Both the position numbers and the translations under genes were made by a program. Of a stretch of 11,213 nucleotides of DNA, positions 1-6,557 are shown in pieces. A model generated the notes under the pieces. The model was given only the letters and a program-made list of their open reading frames with translations. It made no database searches and was not told where the DNA came from. The stretch lies in the NCBI GenBank assembly GCA_029942205.1, contig JAOZTL010000047.1, positions 1 through 11,213 on the forward strand, read 5' to 3'. Positions within the stretch are counted from its first letter, which is position 1; each line of letters opens with the position of its first letter. The DNA is from Bacteroidales bacterium. GTDB taxonomy: Bacteria; Bacteroidota; Bacteroidia; Bacteroidales; JAOZTL01.

Positions 1-75
1 AAACAGGCAGAAAAGAAACGTTTTAAATTCATAATTATGATAGCATTTCAGTATATACAAAATTGGAGACTTTAA
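1..75 (+). CDS. Possible 3' end of a gene truncated by the window edge
   Basis: Frame 1 is open from the first base to a TAA at 73-75, giving 24 residues that end in QYIQNWRL. The other two plus frames stop by about position 32. If real, this gene converges on the SirB1-like gene and the two 3' ends overlap by four bases, a common tight packing. The fragment is too short to recognise a family, and an open stretch of 24 codons can arise by chance even in AT-rich DNA. The call rests only on the open frame and the lack of any other content in the first 71 bases. Confidence 0.25.
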   Translation, partial: KQAEKKRFKFIIMIAFQYIQNWRL

Positions 76-941
76 TTAAAAATAGTTATTAATTTTTGCA
101 AGTATTTTACTTTATTACCACTACCCATTTTTTTGTATGAAACAATTAAATTTTCTAGTAATCGAATGATAATTGTAATGTTATCCGCAGGCTGATAGTA
201 TTTTTTATCTTTAGGAATATTCTGTTGTTCCAAGAAAAAATCGATTTCACGTTTACCCAATATTGCACCTTTATTGTATGGGTTTATATAAAATAAATTT
301 TTTTTATTATCATTAGGATCGATTTTTTTGCTTTTCTCGTCCACATAAGCAGTAATGAAGTTTTTTGGTAGGTTTATCCCATAAATAGGTAGCCCAATCT
401 CTTGAGCAATAGTGATATATATAATTGATAGAGAAACAGGATTTCCTTTTTTCGATTCAAATACAGTGTTTATGTATGAGTTTTTTGGAGCATAATAGTC
501 TGAGCTATTTCTAGCAAAGCGATGAACTTCAAAAAAAATATGGTTAAATGTACGGATTTGTTCTAATGGAGTTAGATTATCATGAAGTGCTACCCATACA
601 TCCGTAGTTATTTTATTTGTAACAAGTTGAATATCAGAGTATTTTAAATCAGGATATTGATGTGTAGCAACAATATAAGCACCATATAATAAGTCTGTAT
701 TGTCGTTTTTTGCCCAGAAGGAAAGTGAATCGAAAGTTGTATTAAATTGTATTTTTTCTATAATATTTTCTATTCTGACATGTAATATACTATTCAGAGA
801 TTTATTCCACTTTTTTTCTAAAGCAGCGATTACAATATCTCCTTTTTCTATTAGTTTTTTTTCTATTAGATTATAAACTTGCTCATCAGGGTCTTCTAAA
901 AGTCTGATAAGCGAGTTTAATTCAATGTCTTTTTTTTCCAT
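72..941 (-). CDS. SirB1-family transglutaminase-like protein, lacking cysteine
   Basis: This 289-residue protein matches the SirB1/Transglut_core2 family in length and pattern. Residues 1-65 look like a helical HEAT-like region (LIRLLEDPDEQVYNLIEKKL). The family core follows at about 130-200, with FNHIFFEVHRFARN, then DYYAPKNSYINTVFESKKGN, PVSLSIIYITIAQEIGLPIYG and LPKNFITAYVD. In true transglutaminases a Cys-His-Asp triad does the chemistry. Here there is no cysteine anywhere in the protein, and the stretch LPKNF (191-195) has Asn where many SirB1 proteins, from memory, have His. Catalysis by the usual mechanism is therefore unlikely, and a binding or scaffold role is my inference. No signal peptide or membrane segment is seen, so it is probably cytosolic. 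Its ATG overlaps the stop codon of the upstream nucleoside phosphorylase by one base (TAATG), which fixes the start and suggests coupled translation. The family has no settled biochemical function. Confidence 0.85.
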   Translation of the reverse strand: MEKKDIELNSLIRLLEDPDEQVYNLIEKKLIEKGDIVIAALEKKWNKSLNSILHVRIENIIEKIQFNTTFDSLSFWAKNDNTDLLYGAYIVATHQYPDLKYSDIQLVTNKITTDVWVALHDNLTPLEQIRTFNHIFFEVHRFARNSSDYYAPKNSYINTVFESKKGNPVSLSIIYITIAQEIGLPIYGINLPKNFITAYVDEKSKKIDPNDNKKNLFYINPYNKGAILGKREIDFFLEQQNIPKDKKYYQPADNITIIIRLLENLIVSYKKMGSGNKVKYLQKLITIFN

Positions 942-1813
942 TATAAAATAATACGATCAAGTATTTTTTTAATAAGAATATCTATGCTTTTCTTATAGTC
1001 TATACTGTATTCTTTTCGTTTTCTATTGGCAATAATATTACAAATAGTAAGAGCATTATGTCCTAATAATTTAGATAAACCATAAATTGCCGAACTTTCC
1101 ATTTCGTAATTTGTTATTCGGTTGTTTTCGTATTTGAATAGGCTAACTTTGTCATTAATATTTTCGTCAATGATCGGTAAACGCAACACACGACCTTGAG
1201 GACCATAAAATCCTGGAGCAGAAATCGTTATTCCTTCTGTCATATCAAAGCCTATTTTTTTCAATAATTCAGGTGATGATTCAACAAAATAAGGAGCAGC
1301 AAGTCTTTCATTCCATTCGGTATGTTTGATAAACTTAGCTTCCATATCCAATAAGCTTATAGAATCTCTGTTTTTATAAAAATTAAGCAAACCATCAAAA
1401 CCTACGGCTATTTTAGACACGACAGGAGTATCCACTTCTATATCTTTTTGTAATGCTCCAGATGTTCCTATTCTTACAAAATTGAGCGTGTGATGTGTTT
1501 TCTTGGCAATTCGTTTTTCTAGATCTATATTTACGAGTGCATCTAATTCGGTCAATACAATATCGATATTGTCAGTACCAATTCCTGTTGAAATGACAGA
1601 AAGCCGTTTTCCTTTATAAGTACCCGTACTTGTACAGAATTCTCTGTTTTGGGTGGTAAATTCAATTGTGTCAAAATATTTTGAAACCATATCAACTCTA
1701 CCTTGATCTCCTACAAGAATGATGTGATCAGCAATATTTTCTGGTTTTAAGTGCAGGTGAAAAATACTACCATCTGCATTTAGTATTAATTCCGATTCTC
1801 CTATTCGTTCCAT
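941..1813 (-). CDS. Nucleoside phosphorylase, uridine phosphorylase-like
   Basis: This 290-residue protein belongs to the PNP/UDP phosphorylase family, which cleaves nucleosides with phosphate to a free base and (deoxy)ribose-1-phosphate in nucleoside salvage. Visible motifs, compared by eye with E. coli Udp, are GDQGR at 35-39 (phosphate-binding GDPxR loop), RIGTSGALQ at 114-122 (matching RIGTTGAIQ, phosphate and ribose site), FYGPQGR at 202-208 and NYEMES at 235-240, whose Glu-Met-Glu contacts ribose. Q206 and R208 fit the Gln-x-Arg pair that recognises uracil, so uridine is the likeliest substrate, although other pyrimidine nucleosides cannot be excluded. The protein is cytosolic, with no signal peptide. 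It is about 35 residues longer than E. coli Udp, partly from an N-terminal extension (residues 1-25) and an insert around 95-110. It is the first gene of a two-gene unit with the SirB1-like gene, which begins on its stop codon. Confidence 0.88.
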   Translation of the reverse strand: MERIGESELILNADGSIFHLHLKPENIADHIILVGDQGRVDMVSKYFDTIEFTTQNREFCTSTGTYKGKRLSVISTGIGTDNIDIVLTELDALVNIDLEKRIAKKTHHTLNFVRIGTSGALQKDIEVDTPVVSKIAVGFDGLLNFYKNRDSISLLDMEAKFIKHTEWNERLAAPYFVESSPELLKKIGFDMTEGITISAPGFYGPQGRVLRLPIIDENINDKVSLFKYENNRITNYEMESSAIYGLSKLLGHNALTICNIIANRKRKEYSIDYKKSIDILIKKILDRIIL

Positions 1814-1877
1814 TTAGCGATTTTTTAAGTATATTGATATGTTTTAGTTGATTTATTTCTACATTTTCGCACTTTGT

Positions 1878-1973
1878 AAAATGAAAAATAAAAACAGACA
1901 TAAATAAGTAAACTACAAATTACATACAAGTTAAGCAAATTCAAATTTATTTAAAAAAAATGAAAAATAAAAA
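1878..1973. repeat. Pair of 17-base direct repeats in the divergent region
   Basis: The sequence AAAATGAAAAATAAAAA occurs at 1878-1894 and again at 1957-1973, 79 bases apart. Both copies are identical and are followed by a C or T and then AG. The repeat is low in complexity and may be chance in such A-rich DNA. The second copy lies just upstream, in the minus sense, of the candidate -7 box at 1942-1949, so a regulatory role is possible but unproven. Confidence 0.35.
1942..1949 (-). promoter_or_regulatory. Candidate -7 box for the phosphorylase/SirB1-like operon
   Basis: The minus strand reads TAAATTTG, an exact match to the Bacteroidota -7 consensus TAnnTTTG. It lies about 130 bases upstream of the phosphorylase ATG. 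No TTG is present at the expected -33 distance, so the match is weak and the implied leader is long. Confidence 0.3.
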
Positions 1974-2084
1974 TAGGATCTAAGCTATTTTCTTTATTTT
2001 TTATTTATTTATTTTCTTTGTGCTCATTTTTAAGTTGTTGCCTTCCTTTTTTGAATGAGTTCTTTTTTTGTTCATTATTGTTTC

Positions 2085-2092
2085 TATATTTG
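2085..2092 (+). promoter_or_regulatory. Candidate -7 box for the prohibitin gene
   Basis: TATATTTG matches the Bacteroidota -7 consensus TAnnTTTG and is followed by CA. It lies 36 bases before the prohibitin ATG, a normal leader length. The nearest upstream TTG (2068-2070) is only 14 bases from the box, shorter than the usual -33 spacing, so the -33 element is unclear. The gene has no convincing Shine-Dalgarno sequence: AGAAAG at 2121-2126 sits only two bases from the ATG. Confidence 0.5.
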
Positions 2093-2128
2093 CACGAGTA
2101 AATAATTAATAAATAAAATTAGAAAGTT

Positions 2129-2950
2129 ATGAAAAATCAATATTCAACATTTGCAGTAGTAGGTGTTATTATTATTTTATTTTTAGTCGTATTGAGTAGT
2201 AGTATATTTATTACTATTAAGCCAGGAGAAAAAGGTGTTATATTTAGAAAATTTTCAACAGGACTAGATAAGAATAATGTTTATGGAGCAGGTTTCCATG
2301 TTATTGCACCATGGAATGAAATGTATTTGTATGATGTAAAGGAACAAAAAGTAGACGAGAATATGGATGTTTTGGACAAAAGCGGTTTGTCTGTATCTGT
2401 TGATGTTTCTGTTCGTTTCAATCCAATGCACATAAAAATTGGATATTTGCATGAAAAATTTGGAGTAAATTATGTTGCGAAATTAGTAATTCCTGAAGTT
2501 CGCTCATCGGTGCGTAAAGTAATGGGGCGCTATACAGCAGAAGAAATTTATTCAACAAAACGTAATGAAGTAGAGGCGGCCATTATTAAAGAAACAAAAG
2601 CAATATTAAGTTCTGAAGCAAATAATATTGACATGCGTGCGTTACTTATTCGTTCGATCAATCTGCCTGAGCAGATAAAAGGAGCAATTGAGAATAAATT
2701 GAAGCAAGAGCAAGAAGCCTTAGCTTATAAGTTTAAGTTAGAAAAAGAGACCAGTGAAGCAGAGAGAAAACGTCGTGCAGCACTCGGTGAAGCCAAAGCA
2801 AATGCAATTATTAACAGCAGTTTAACTCCTGCTTTGTTGAAAATGCGTGGAATCGAGGCTACAATAAAATTAGCAGAATCTGAAAATGCAAAAGTTATTG
2901 TGATTGGATCTGGAAAAGATGGATTACCACTTATTCTTGGAAATAACTAA
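2129..2950 (+). CDS. Prohibitin family protein (SPFH/Band 7)
   Basis: This 273-residue protein has one N-terminal membrane helix at about 8-29 (VVGVIIILFLVVLSSSIFI), followed directly by an SPFH/Band 7 domain at about 30-200. Diagnostic stretches are KPGEKGVIFRKFSTGL, then GAGFHVIAPWNEMYLYDVKEQK, then RSSVRKVMGRYTAEEIYSTKR, then RSINLPEQIKGAIENKLKQEQEA. A charged coiled coil follows at about 182-230 (KQEQEALAYKFKLEKETSEA). The protein ends in IVIGSGKDGLPLILGNN, the typical short prohibitin tail. Relatives form large ring or cage assemblies in the inner membrane and often work with membrane proteases such as FtsH; no such partner is visible here. The length is normal for bacterial prohibitins. 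The ATG at 2129 is the only sensible start and lies 36 bases after a candidate -7 box. The gene appears monocistronic, with a terminator hairpin at 3206-3247 beyond an intergenic repeat. Confidence 0.92.
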   Translation: MKNQYSTFAVVGVIIILFLVVLSSSIFITIKPGEKGVIFRKFSTGLDKNNVYGAGFHVIAPWNEMYLYDVKEQKVDENMDVLDKSGLSVSVDVSVRFNPMHIKIGYLHEKFGVNYVAKLVIPEVRSSVRKVMGRYTAEEIYSTKRNEVEAAIIKETKAILSSEANNIDMRALLIRSINLPEQIKGAIENKLKQEQEALAYKFKLEKETSEAERKRRAALGEAKANAIINSSLTPALLKMRGIEATIKLAESENAKVIVIGSGKDGLPLILGNN

Positions 2951-2971
2951 TAAATTAGAAAATAAATGCAA

Positions 2972-3190
2972 AAGAATATATTTAGACCCTGTCTATTTTA
3001 TTATTTTTGCTTATCTATATAGTTCTGTTTTAACGATTTATTAACACTACTTGACAAATTCTACATATTTATGCGTAACTTATTGATTTGCATTGATAAT
3101 TTGTCCAAAAATAAATATCAAAACAGACGAAGTCTGATGTTTAGATGTTTTTATTTAATTTATTGGTTATAAATAGATTAAATGATTACG
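2972..3190 (+). repeat. Diverged intergenic direct repeat, copy A
   Basis: This stretch aligns with 6008-6222 in the same orientation. Anchors are the 11-base identity at 2998-3008 / 6034-6044, a 17 of 21 match at 3051-3071 / 6084-6104, a 17 of 19 match at 3080-3098 / 6113-6131, and a 21-base identity at 3107-3127 / 6152-6172. The anchors keep their order and spacing, apart from about 3 bases before the third anchor and a 12-base gain in copy B before the fourth. A small hairpin, CAGAC-GAA-GTCTG, at 3124-3136 follows the identity block and leads into T-rich DNA. No open frame is conserved. It could be a non-coding RNA, a MITE-like relic or a repeated 3'-UTR module; I do not recognise the family. 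The outer boundaries are approximate. Confidence 0.7.
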
Positions 3191-3205
3191 TGAATATCTT
3201 AAATT

Positions 3206-3247
3206 TAAAAGAACGTTAAAGGCTTTGTTGCTTTTAACGTTCTTTTA
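3206..3247. terminator. Strong intrinsic terminator hairpin, possibly bidirectional
   Basis: The arms AAAAGAACGTTAAA (3207-3220) and TTTAACGTTCTTTT (3233-3246) are perfect complements. The stem extends outward by one T-A pair and inward through a G-T pair and two G-C pairs to a six-base TTTGTT loop. The left arm starts with an A tract and the right arm ends in a T tract continuing as ATTT, so it could stop transcripts from either side. It lies about 255 bases after the prohibitin stop and 36 bases before the promoter of the next gene. Confidence 0.8.
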
Positions 3248-3283
3248 TTTAACGAATTTTAACATTCAATTGAACTTATTTGG

Positions 3284-3313
3284 TTGTCAGTAATCTGGAA
3301 TGTTTTATTTTTG
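3284..3313 (+). promoter_or_regulatory. Bacteroidota-type promoter for the DUF5916 gene
   Basis: A TTG at 3284-3286 is followed after 19 bases by TATTTTTG at 3306-3313, matching the -33 TTG and -7 TAnnTTTG elements with correct spacing. The leader to the ATG is about 47 bases and has no Shine-Dalgarno sequence, as is usual in this phylum. Confidence 0.65.
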
Positions 3314-3360
3314 CAACATACAACATGATAGGCGAAGAAGCTTAACTCAAAACAACAGAA

Positions 3361-5787
3361 ATGCACAAAAAAATATTTTTAATTATTATTGGATTTATAT
3401 TATCCATACAGATAAGTTATGGGCAGAATAGTAAAAAACAATACACAATAATAAGAACGGAAACTAGACCACAAATTGATGGTGAATTAAATGAAGCATT
3501 ATGGAATATTATTCCTAGTGCAATGAATTTTAGGCAGTATGATCCTTACAATGGAAATAATCCTAGTCAGCGGAGCAAAGTGAAAATAACTTATGATGAT
3601 AATGCTATTTATATTGGAGCTATGTTATACGATAATGCAGCAGATAGTATTATGCGAGAACTCTCGGAGCGAGATAATCCAGGGGCTACTGATTATTTTG
3701 GAATAGCGATTGATCCATTTAATGATGCGCAAACAGCTTATGGCTTTATCGTTACGGCTAGTGGCGTTCAGATGGATATGAAAATAACTACAGGCGGACA
3801 TGATGACCCGAGCTGGGATGCAGTATGGAAAAGTGAAGCACGAATTGTAGATAATGGCTGGATTGTAGAAATACAAATACCATATTCTGCAATACGTTTT
3901 TCTACTAAGGATGTTCAAAACTGGGGTTTTAATATTTTTCGGAATATTGAGCGTCATAAAGAATTAAATACATGGAATTTTATTAGTAAAGAAAATGATG
4001 ATATGCTGCAACAGCAAGGCGAATTAGTGGGGCTTAAAAACATCAAATCTCCTTTGCGATTGTCTGTAATGCCTTATGCGTCAGCTTATTTAGAAAATTA
4101 TTCAGAAGATCAAAGCTGGGGACATGCCATAAAAGGAGGCTTGGATTTGAAATATGGAATAAACGAAAGCTTTACGCTTGACATGATGTTGATTCCCGAT
4201 TTTGGGCAAGTAGAATCGGATGACCATGAACTAAACTTAGGACCTTTTGAAACATATTATGGTGAAAAACGTGCTTTTTTTACAGAAGGAACAGAGTTTT
4301 TTTCAAAAGCAAGAATTTTTTATTCTAGGCGTATTGGATCTACTCCAGCAAAATATTGGGATGTTTATGCAAATTTGTCCGAAAACGAAGAAGTAACGCA
4401 TAACGATTCGGAAACACAACTGATAAATGCTACAAAAATATCGGGAAAAACAAATACTGGATTAGGAATTGGATTTCTAAATGCAATGACAACAGCTACT
4501 TATGCTGAAATAACTGACATGCTTACGCTTGAAAAGCGAATAGAACAAACTCAGAGTTTTACAAATTATAATCTATTTTCGGTAACACAATCGCTTAAAA
4601 ATTCCTCTTATATTAGTTTAATTAATACGAATGTTGCACGTTTTGATGAAAACTATGTGGCTAACGTAACTGGTGCAGAGACTCGTTTAGTTGATAATTC
4701 AAACCAGTATGAAGTGTCAGCAAAAGGTGCTTTTGACCAAAAAAAAGAGGCTGAATTAGAAGAAAATGGTTATTATTATAGAGCAGAGTTCGCTAAAATA
4801 AGTGGAAACTTTAGATTTGAAGTATCTCAGAATACAGAAAGTGATACTTACAATCCTAATGATCTTGGATTTATTCGTAATAATAATGAATTTTCACAAT
4901 CAGCTGAAATGGAGTATAATATTTATACACCTTTTTGGAAAATCATACGCTTAAATAATTCAATACGGGTAAACTATGCACAATTGTACAAACCAAGAGT
5001 ATATTCTTATTCGTATCTTGCAGCACGATCAAGTGTTACATTTAGCAATTATATTTCAACAGGACTTTTTGCTTTTATTCGCCCTATCGATAATCATGAT
5101 TATGACGAAGCCCGTATTGATGGACGCTATTTATTACGTCCTGCACGGCACATGCTAAACACTTGGATTTCTACAGATTACCGAAAAAAAGTAGCCTTAG
5201 ATATTCGAGGCGAGTATCTTTTGGGAACAGCCTATGGTCAGGCAGGTTATGAATTAAGCATAAGTCCTCGATTACGTTTATCCGATAAATTTACGATAAT
5301 TTATAATTTTAATTACGATCATTTACAGAATGATTTGGGATATGTTGATAATTCAGTGGATGAATCAATTATTTATTTCGGAAAAAGAAACATCTCAACT
5401 TATGAAAATCGACTAAACTTTAGTTATATTTTTAGCAATAAGTTTTCTTTAAACTTGCGCATGCGCCATTATTGGTCTTATGTGGAGTATGATGAATTTT
5501 ACACTCTTAATATGGATGGTACGCTTGACGACAGAACAAGTTATTCAGAGAATCATGATTTGAGCTATAACGCATTTAATGTTGATATGGTTTTTCGATG
5601 GTTGTTTGCTCCAGGGAGTGAATTTGTTGCAGTGTGGAAAAATTCTATTTACTCGGATAGCGATGTCATCAATTATAATTTTTCAGATAATTTATCGAAT
5701 ACTTGGCAGTCAGATCAAATCAATAGTTTTTCGTTGAAGGCATTGTATTATCTTGATTATCAGAGCATTAAACGGTCTAAAAGATAG
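3361..5787 (+). CDS. DUF5916 outer-membrane protein with N-terminal CBM9-like domain
   Basis: This 808-residue protein starts with a clear signal peptide (MHKKIFLIIIGFILSIQISYG, likely cut before Q22). Residues about 27-215 form a family-9 carbohydrate-binding-like domain: PQIDGELNEALWN near the start, VKITYDDNAIYIGAMLYD, GIAIDPFNDAQTAYGF and GWIVEIQIPYSAIRF. The rest is DUF5916, with the hallmark DFGQVESDDHELNLGPFETY leading to GEKRAFFTEGTEFF (301-314) and RIFYSRRIG. After that come alternating aromatic and polar strands typical of an outer-membrane beta barrel, ending in FSLKALYYLDYQ. The family is widespread in Bacteroidota; its function is not established, and despite the CBM9-like fold the ligand is unknown. 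Length is normal, and there is no sign of a type IX secretion C-terminal domain. The gene has its own promoter at 3284-3313 and is followed by a hairpin at 5915-5954. No SusC/SusD pair or glycoside hydrolase lies nearby, so a polysaccharide-utilisation role is not supported here. Confidence 0.9.
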   Translation: MHKKIFLIIIGFILSIQISYGQNSKKQYTIIRTETRPQIDGELNEALWNIIPSAMNFRQYDPYNGNNPSQRSKVKITYDDNAIYIGAMLYDNAADSIMRELSERDNPGATDYFGIAIDPFNDAQTAYGFIVTASGVQMDMKITTGGHDDPSWDAVWKSEARIVDNGWIVEIQIPYSAIRFSTKDVQNWGFNIFRNIERHKELNTWNFISKENDDMLQQQGELVGLKNIKSPLRLSVMPYASAYLENYSEDQSWGHAIKGGLDLKYGINESFTLDMMLIPDFGQVESDDHELNLGPFETYYGEKRAFFTEGTEFFSKARIFYSRRIGSTPAKYWDVYANLSENEEVTHNDSETQLINATKISGKTNTGLGIGFLNAMTTATYAEITDMLTLEKRIEQTQSFTNYNLFSVTQSLKNSSYISLINTNVARFDENYVANVTGAETRLVDNSNQYEVSAKGAFDQKKEAELEENGYYYRAEFAKISGNFRFEVSQNTESDTYNPNDLGFIRNNNEFSQSAEMEYNIYTPFWKIIRLNNSIRVNYAQLYKPRVYSYSYLAARSSVTFSNYISTGLFAFIRPIDNHDYDEARIDGRYLLRPARHMLNTWISTDYRKKVALDIRGEYLLGTAYGQAGYELSISPRLRLSDKFTIIYNFNYDHLQNDLGYVDNSVDESIIYFGKRNISTYENRLNFSYIFSNKFSLNLRMRHYWSYVEYDEFYTLNMDGTLDDRTSYSENHDLSYNAFNVDMVFRWLFAPGSEFVAVWKNSIYSDSDVINYNFSDNLSNTWQSDQINSFSLKALYYLDYQSIKRSKR

Positions 5788-5914
5788 ATAAAACTGTATG
5801 GATAACTAATTATTTCATACAAAGGGAATATTTAGCTAGTTTTAAACTTGGGAAAGAAAAAATCATCATTAAGTGAATAATAGTAAATAGTATACGTCCG
5901 TAAAGTAATTTTAG

Positions 5915-5954
5915 TCCACGAATTTTCACAAATTAAATTTGTAAAATTCGTGGA
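5915..5954. terminator. Long near-perfect hairpin, probable shared terminator
   Basis: The arms CCACGAATTTT (5916-5926) and AAAATTCGTGG (5943-5953) are exact complements. Pairing continues inward after a single bulged C (5927) through ACAAAT/ATTTGT to a three-base loop, and outward by one T-A pair. About 18 base pairs in total make this the longest hairpin in the gap between the convergent genes. It lies about 130 bases after the DUF5916 stop. No clean T tract follows on either strand, so it may instead be a dispersed palindromic repeat; the ATTCGTGG word resembles intergenic palindromes I associate with Bacteroidota genomes, a recollection rather than a search result. Confidence 0.6.
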
Positions 5955-6007
5955 AAACTATTTCAATTTTAAGCTTTACAAATGAACAAGTAAGTATTAT
6001 TATAAAA

Positions 6008-6222
6008 GAATTGTTATATTTAAGACTTTTGGTTTATTATTTTTACTCATATGATAGCTATATTTTAACTATTTATGTATTATTTGATAAATTACACGTA
6101 TTTAGTTGTGATTTATTGATTCACATTGATATTTTGTCAGAAAAAACATTTAAAAATAAATATCAAAACAGATAAAGTCTGTATTTATTTATTTAAGTAG
6201 CTACATATAATTAAACGATACT
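6008..6222 (+). repeat. Diverged intergenic direct repeat, copy B
   Basis: This is the partner of 2972-3190, about 3 kb away and in the same orientation, with the anchor matches listed for copy A. It differs mainly by a 12-base gain at about 6140-6151 and by scattered substitutions. The terminal hairpin is kept as CAGAT-AAA-GTCTG at 6169-6181, where the C to T change turns a C-G pair into a U-G wobble rather than breaking it. It ends about 85 bases before the stop codon of xseB, which lies on the other strand. Confidence 0.7.
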
Positions 6223-6305
6223 TTTTTATTTTGAAATAACTTGTAAGTTATTGATTGTAACAGATTTGCATAAGTGCGTAAGCAACATCAAATAGGACGA
6301 AATGC

Positions 6306-6503
6306 TTATTCATCTATTTTTTCAAGAATTTTTTCTATTTCTTCTTCTGTTTCAAATAATTTTTTCTTACATAAATTGAGTAAATATACAGCTCGTTCTA
6401 CTTTTGGAGCTAAAATATCCACACTTAATTCTTCATTTTCTATTTTTTCCACAATTTCGTTTGCTTCCTTCAGAGCGTCTTCATAACTAAGATTGTTTTC
6501 CAT
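6306..6503 (-). CDS. xseB: Exodeoxyribonuclease VII small subunit
   Basis: This 65-residue acidic, all-helical protein fits XseB: SYEDALKEANEIVEKIENEE followed by LSVDILAPKVERAVYLLNLC and KKKLFETEEEIEKIL, the usual two-helix hairpin pattern of the family. XseB binds several copies per XseA catalytic subunit to form exonuclease VII, which degrades single-stranded DNA to oligonucleotides in the cytoplasm. The length is on the short side of normal (E. coli XseB is 80 residues). The gene starts 54 bases after the stop codon of the giant sensor gene, on the same strand. No -7 box was seen in that gap, so read-through from the sensor is plausible. The usual partner gene xseA is not in the window. 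Confidence 0.88.
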   Translation of the reverse strand: MENNLSYEDALKEANEIVEKIENEELSVDILAPKVERAVYLLNLCKKKLFETEEEIEKILEKIDE

Positions 6504-6557
6504 AAAGCGTTATTTGTTTGATTTGATTTTATTTTAGAGAATAGGTCGTCAAGACCT

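Larger units (their letters stand above)
1814..2128. other. Divergent intergenic region, T-rich
   Basis: These 315 bases separate the minus-strand phosphorylase operon from the plus-strand prohibitin gene. They hold candidate promoters for both directions, a 17-base direct repeat and a long T-rich tract at about 1981-2075 on the plus strand. No coding region or RNA gene was recognised. Confidence 0.6.
2951..3360. other. Intergenic region with repeat copy A, terminator and promoter
   Basis: These 410 bases between two plus-strand genes contain, in order, one copy of a roughly 215-base intergenic repeat, a strong hairpin terminator and the promoter of the DUF5916 gene. No protein-coding region was recognised in them. 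Confidence 0.7.
5788..6305. other. Convergent intergenic region with hairpin and repeat copy B
   Basis: These 518 bases lie between the 3' ends of the DUF5916 gene and xseB. They hold a long hairpin at 5915-5954 and the second copy of the intergenic repeat at 6008-6222. No coding region was recognised, and the first 125 bases contain only a weak imperfect hairpin. Confidence 0.7.

Noticed and set aside
1861..1905. Possible third copy of the intergenic repeat near the phosphorylase promoter
   Set aside because: Only a short A-rich piece (AAAAATAAAAACAGAC) resembles the conserved block, and the other anchors are absent, so chance similarity is enough to explain it.
3002..3009. Promoter inside repeat copy A
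   Set aside because: TATTTTTG fits the -7 box, but no TTG lies at the -33 distance, and copy B has TATTTTTA at the matching place; it is mentioned only as an alternative.
3625..3957. 110-codon open frame on the minus strand inside the DUF5916 gene
   Set aside because: It lies wholly antisense to a well-supported coding region, and its translation resembles no family I know; it is a shadow frame.
3361..5787. Polysaccharide-utilisation locus based on the CBM9-like domain
   Set aside because: There is no SusC/SusD pair, glycoside hydrolase or sugar transporter in the window, and DUF5916 proteins commonly carry this domain without such context.
5795..5821. Imperfect hairpin TGTATG ... CATACA after the DUF5916 stop
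   Set aside because: The outer and inner stems are short and interrupted, and no T tract follows; the hairpin at 5915-5954 is a much better candidate.
6274..6486. 70-codon plus-strand open frame over xseB
   Set aside because: It is antisense to a recognisable XseB, and its Ser/Phe-rich translation reflects the complementary Glu/Lys codons.
6543..6557. AGGTC-GTCAA-GACCT inverted repeat just after the sensor stop codon
   Set aside because: The stem is only five base pairs with no T tract, too weak to call a terminator.
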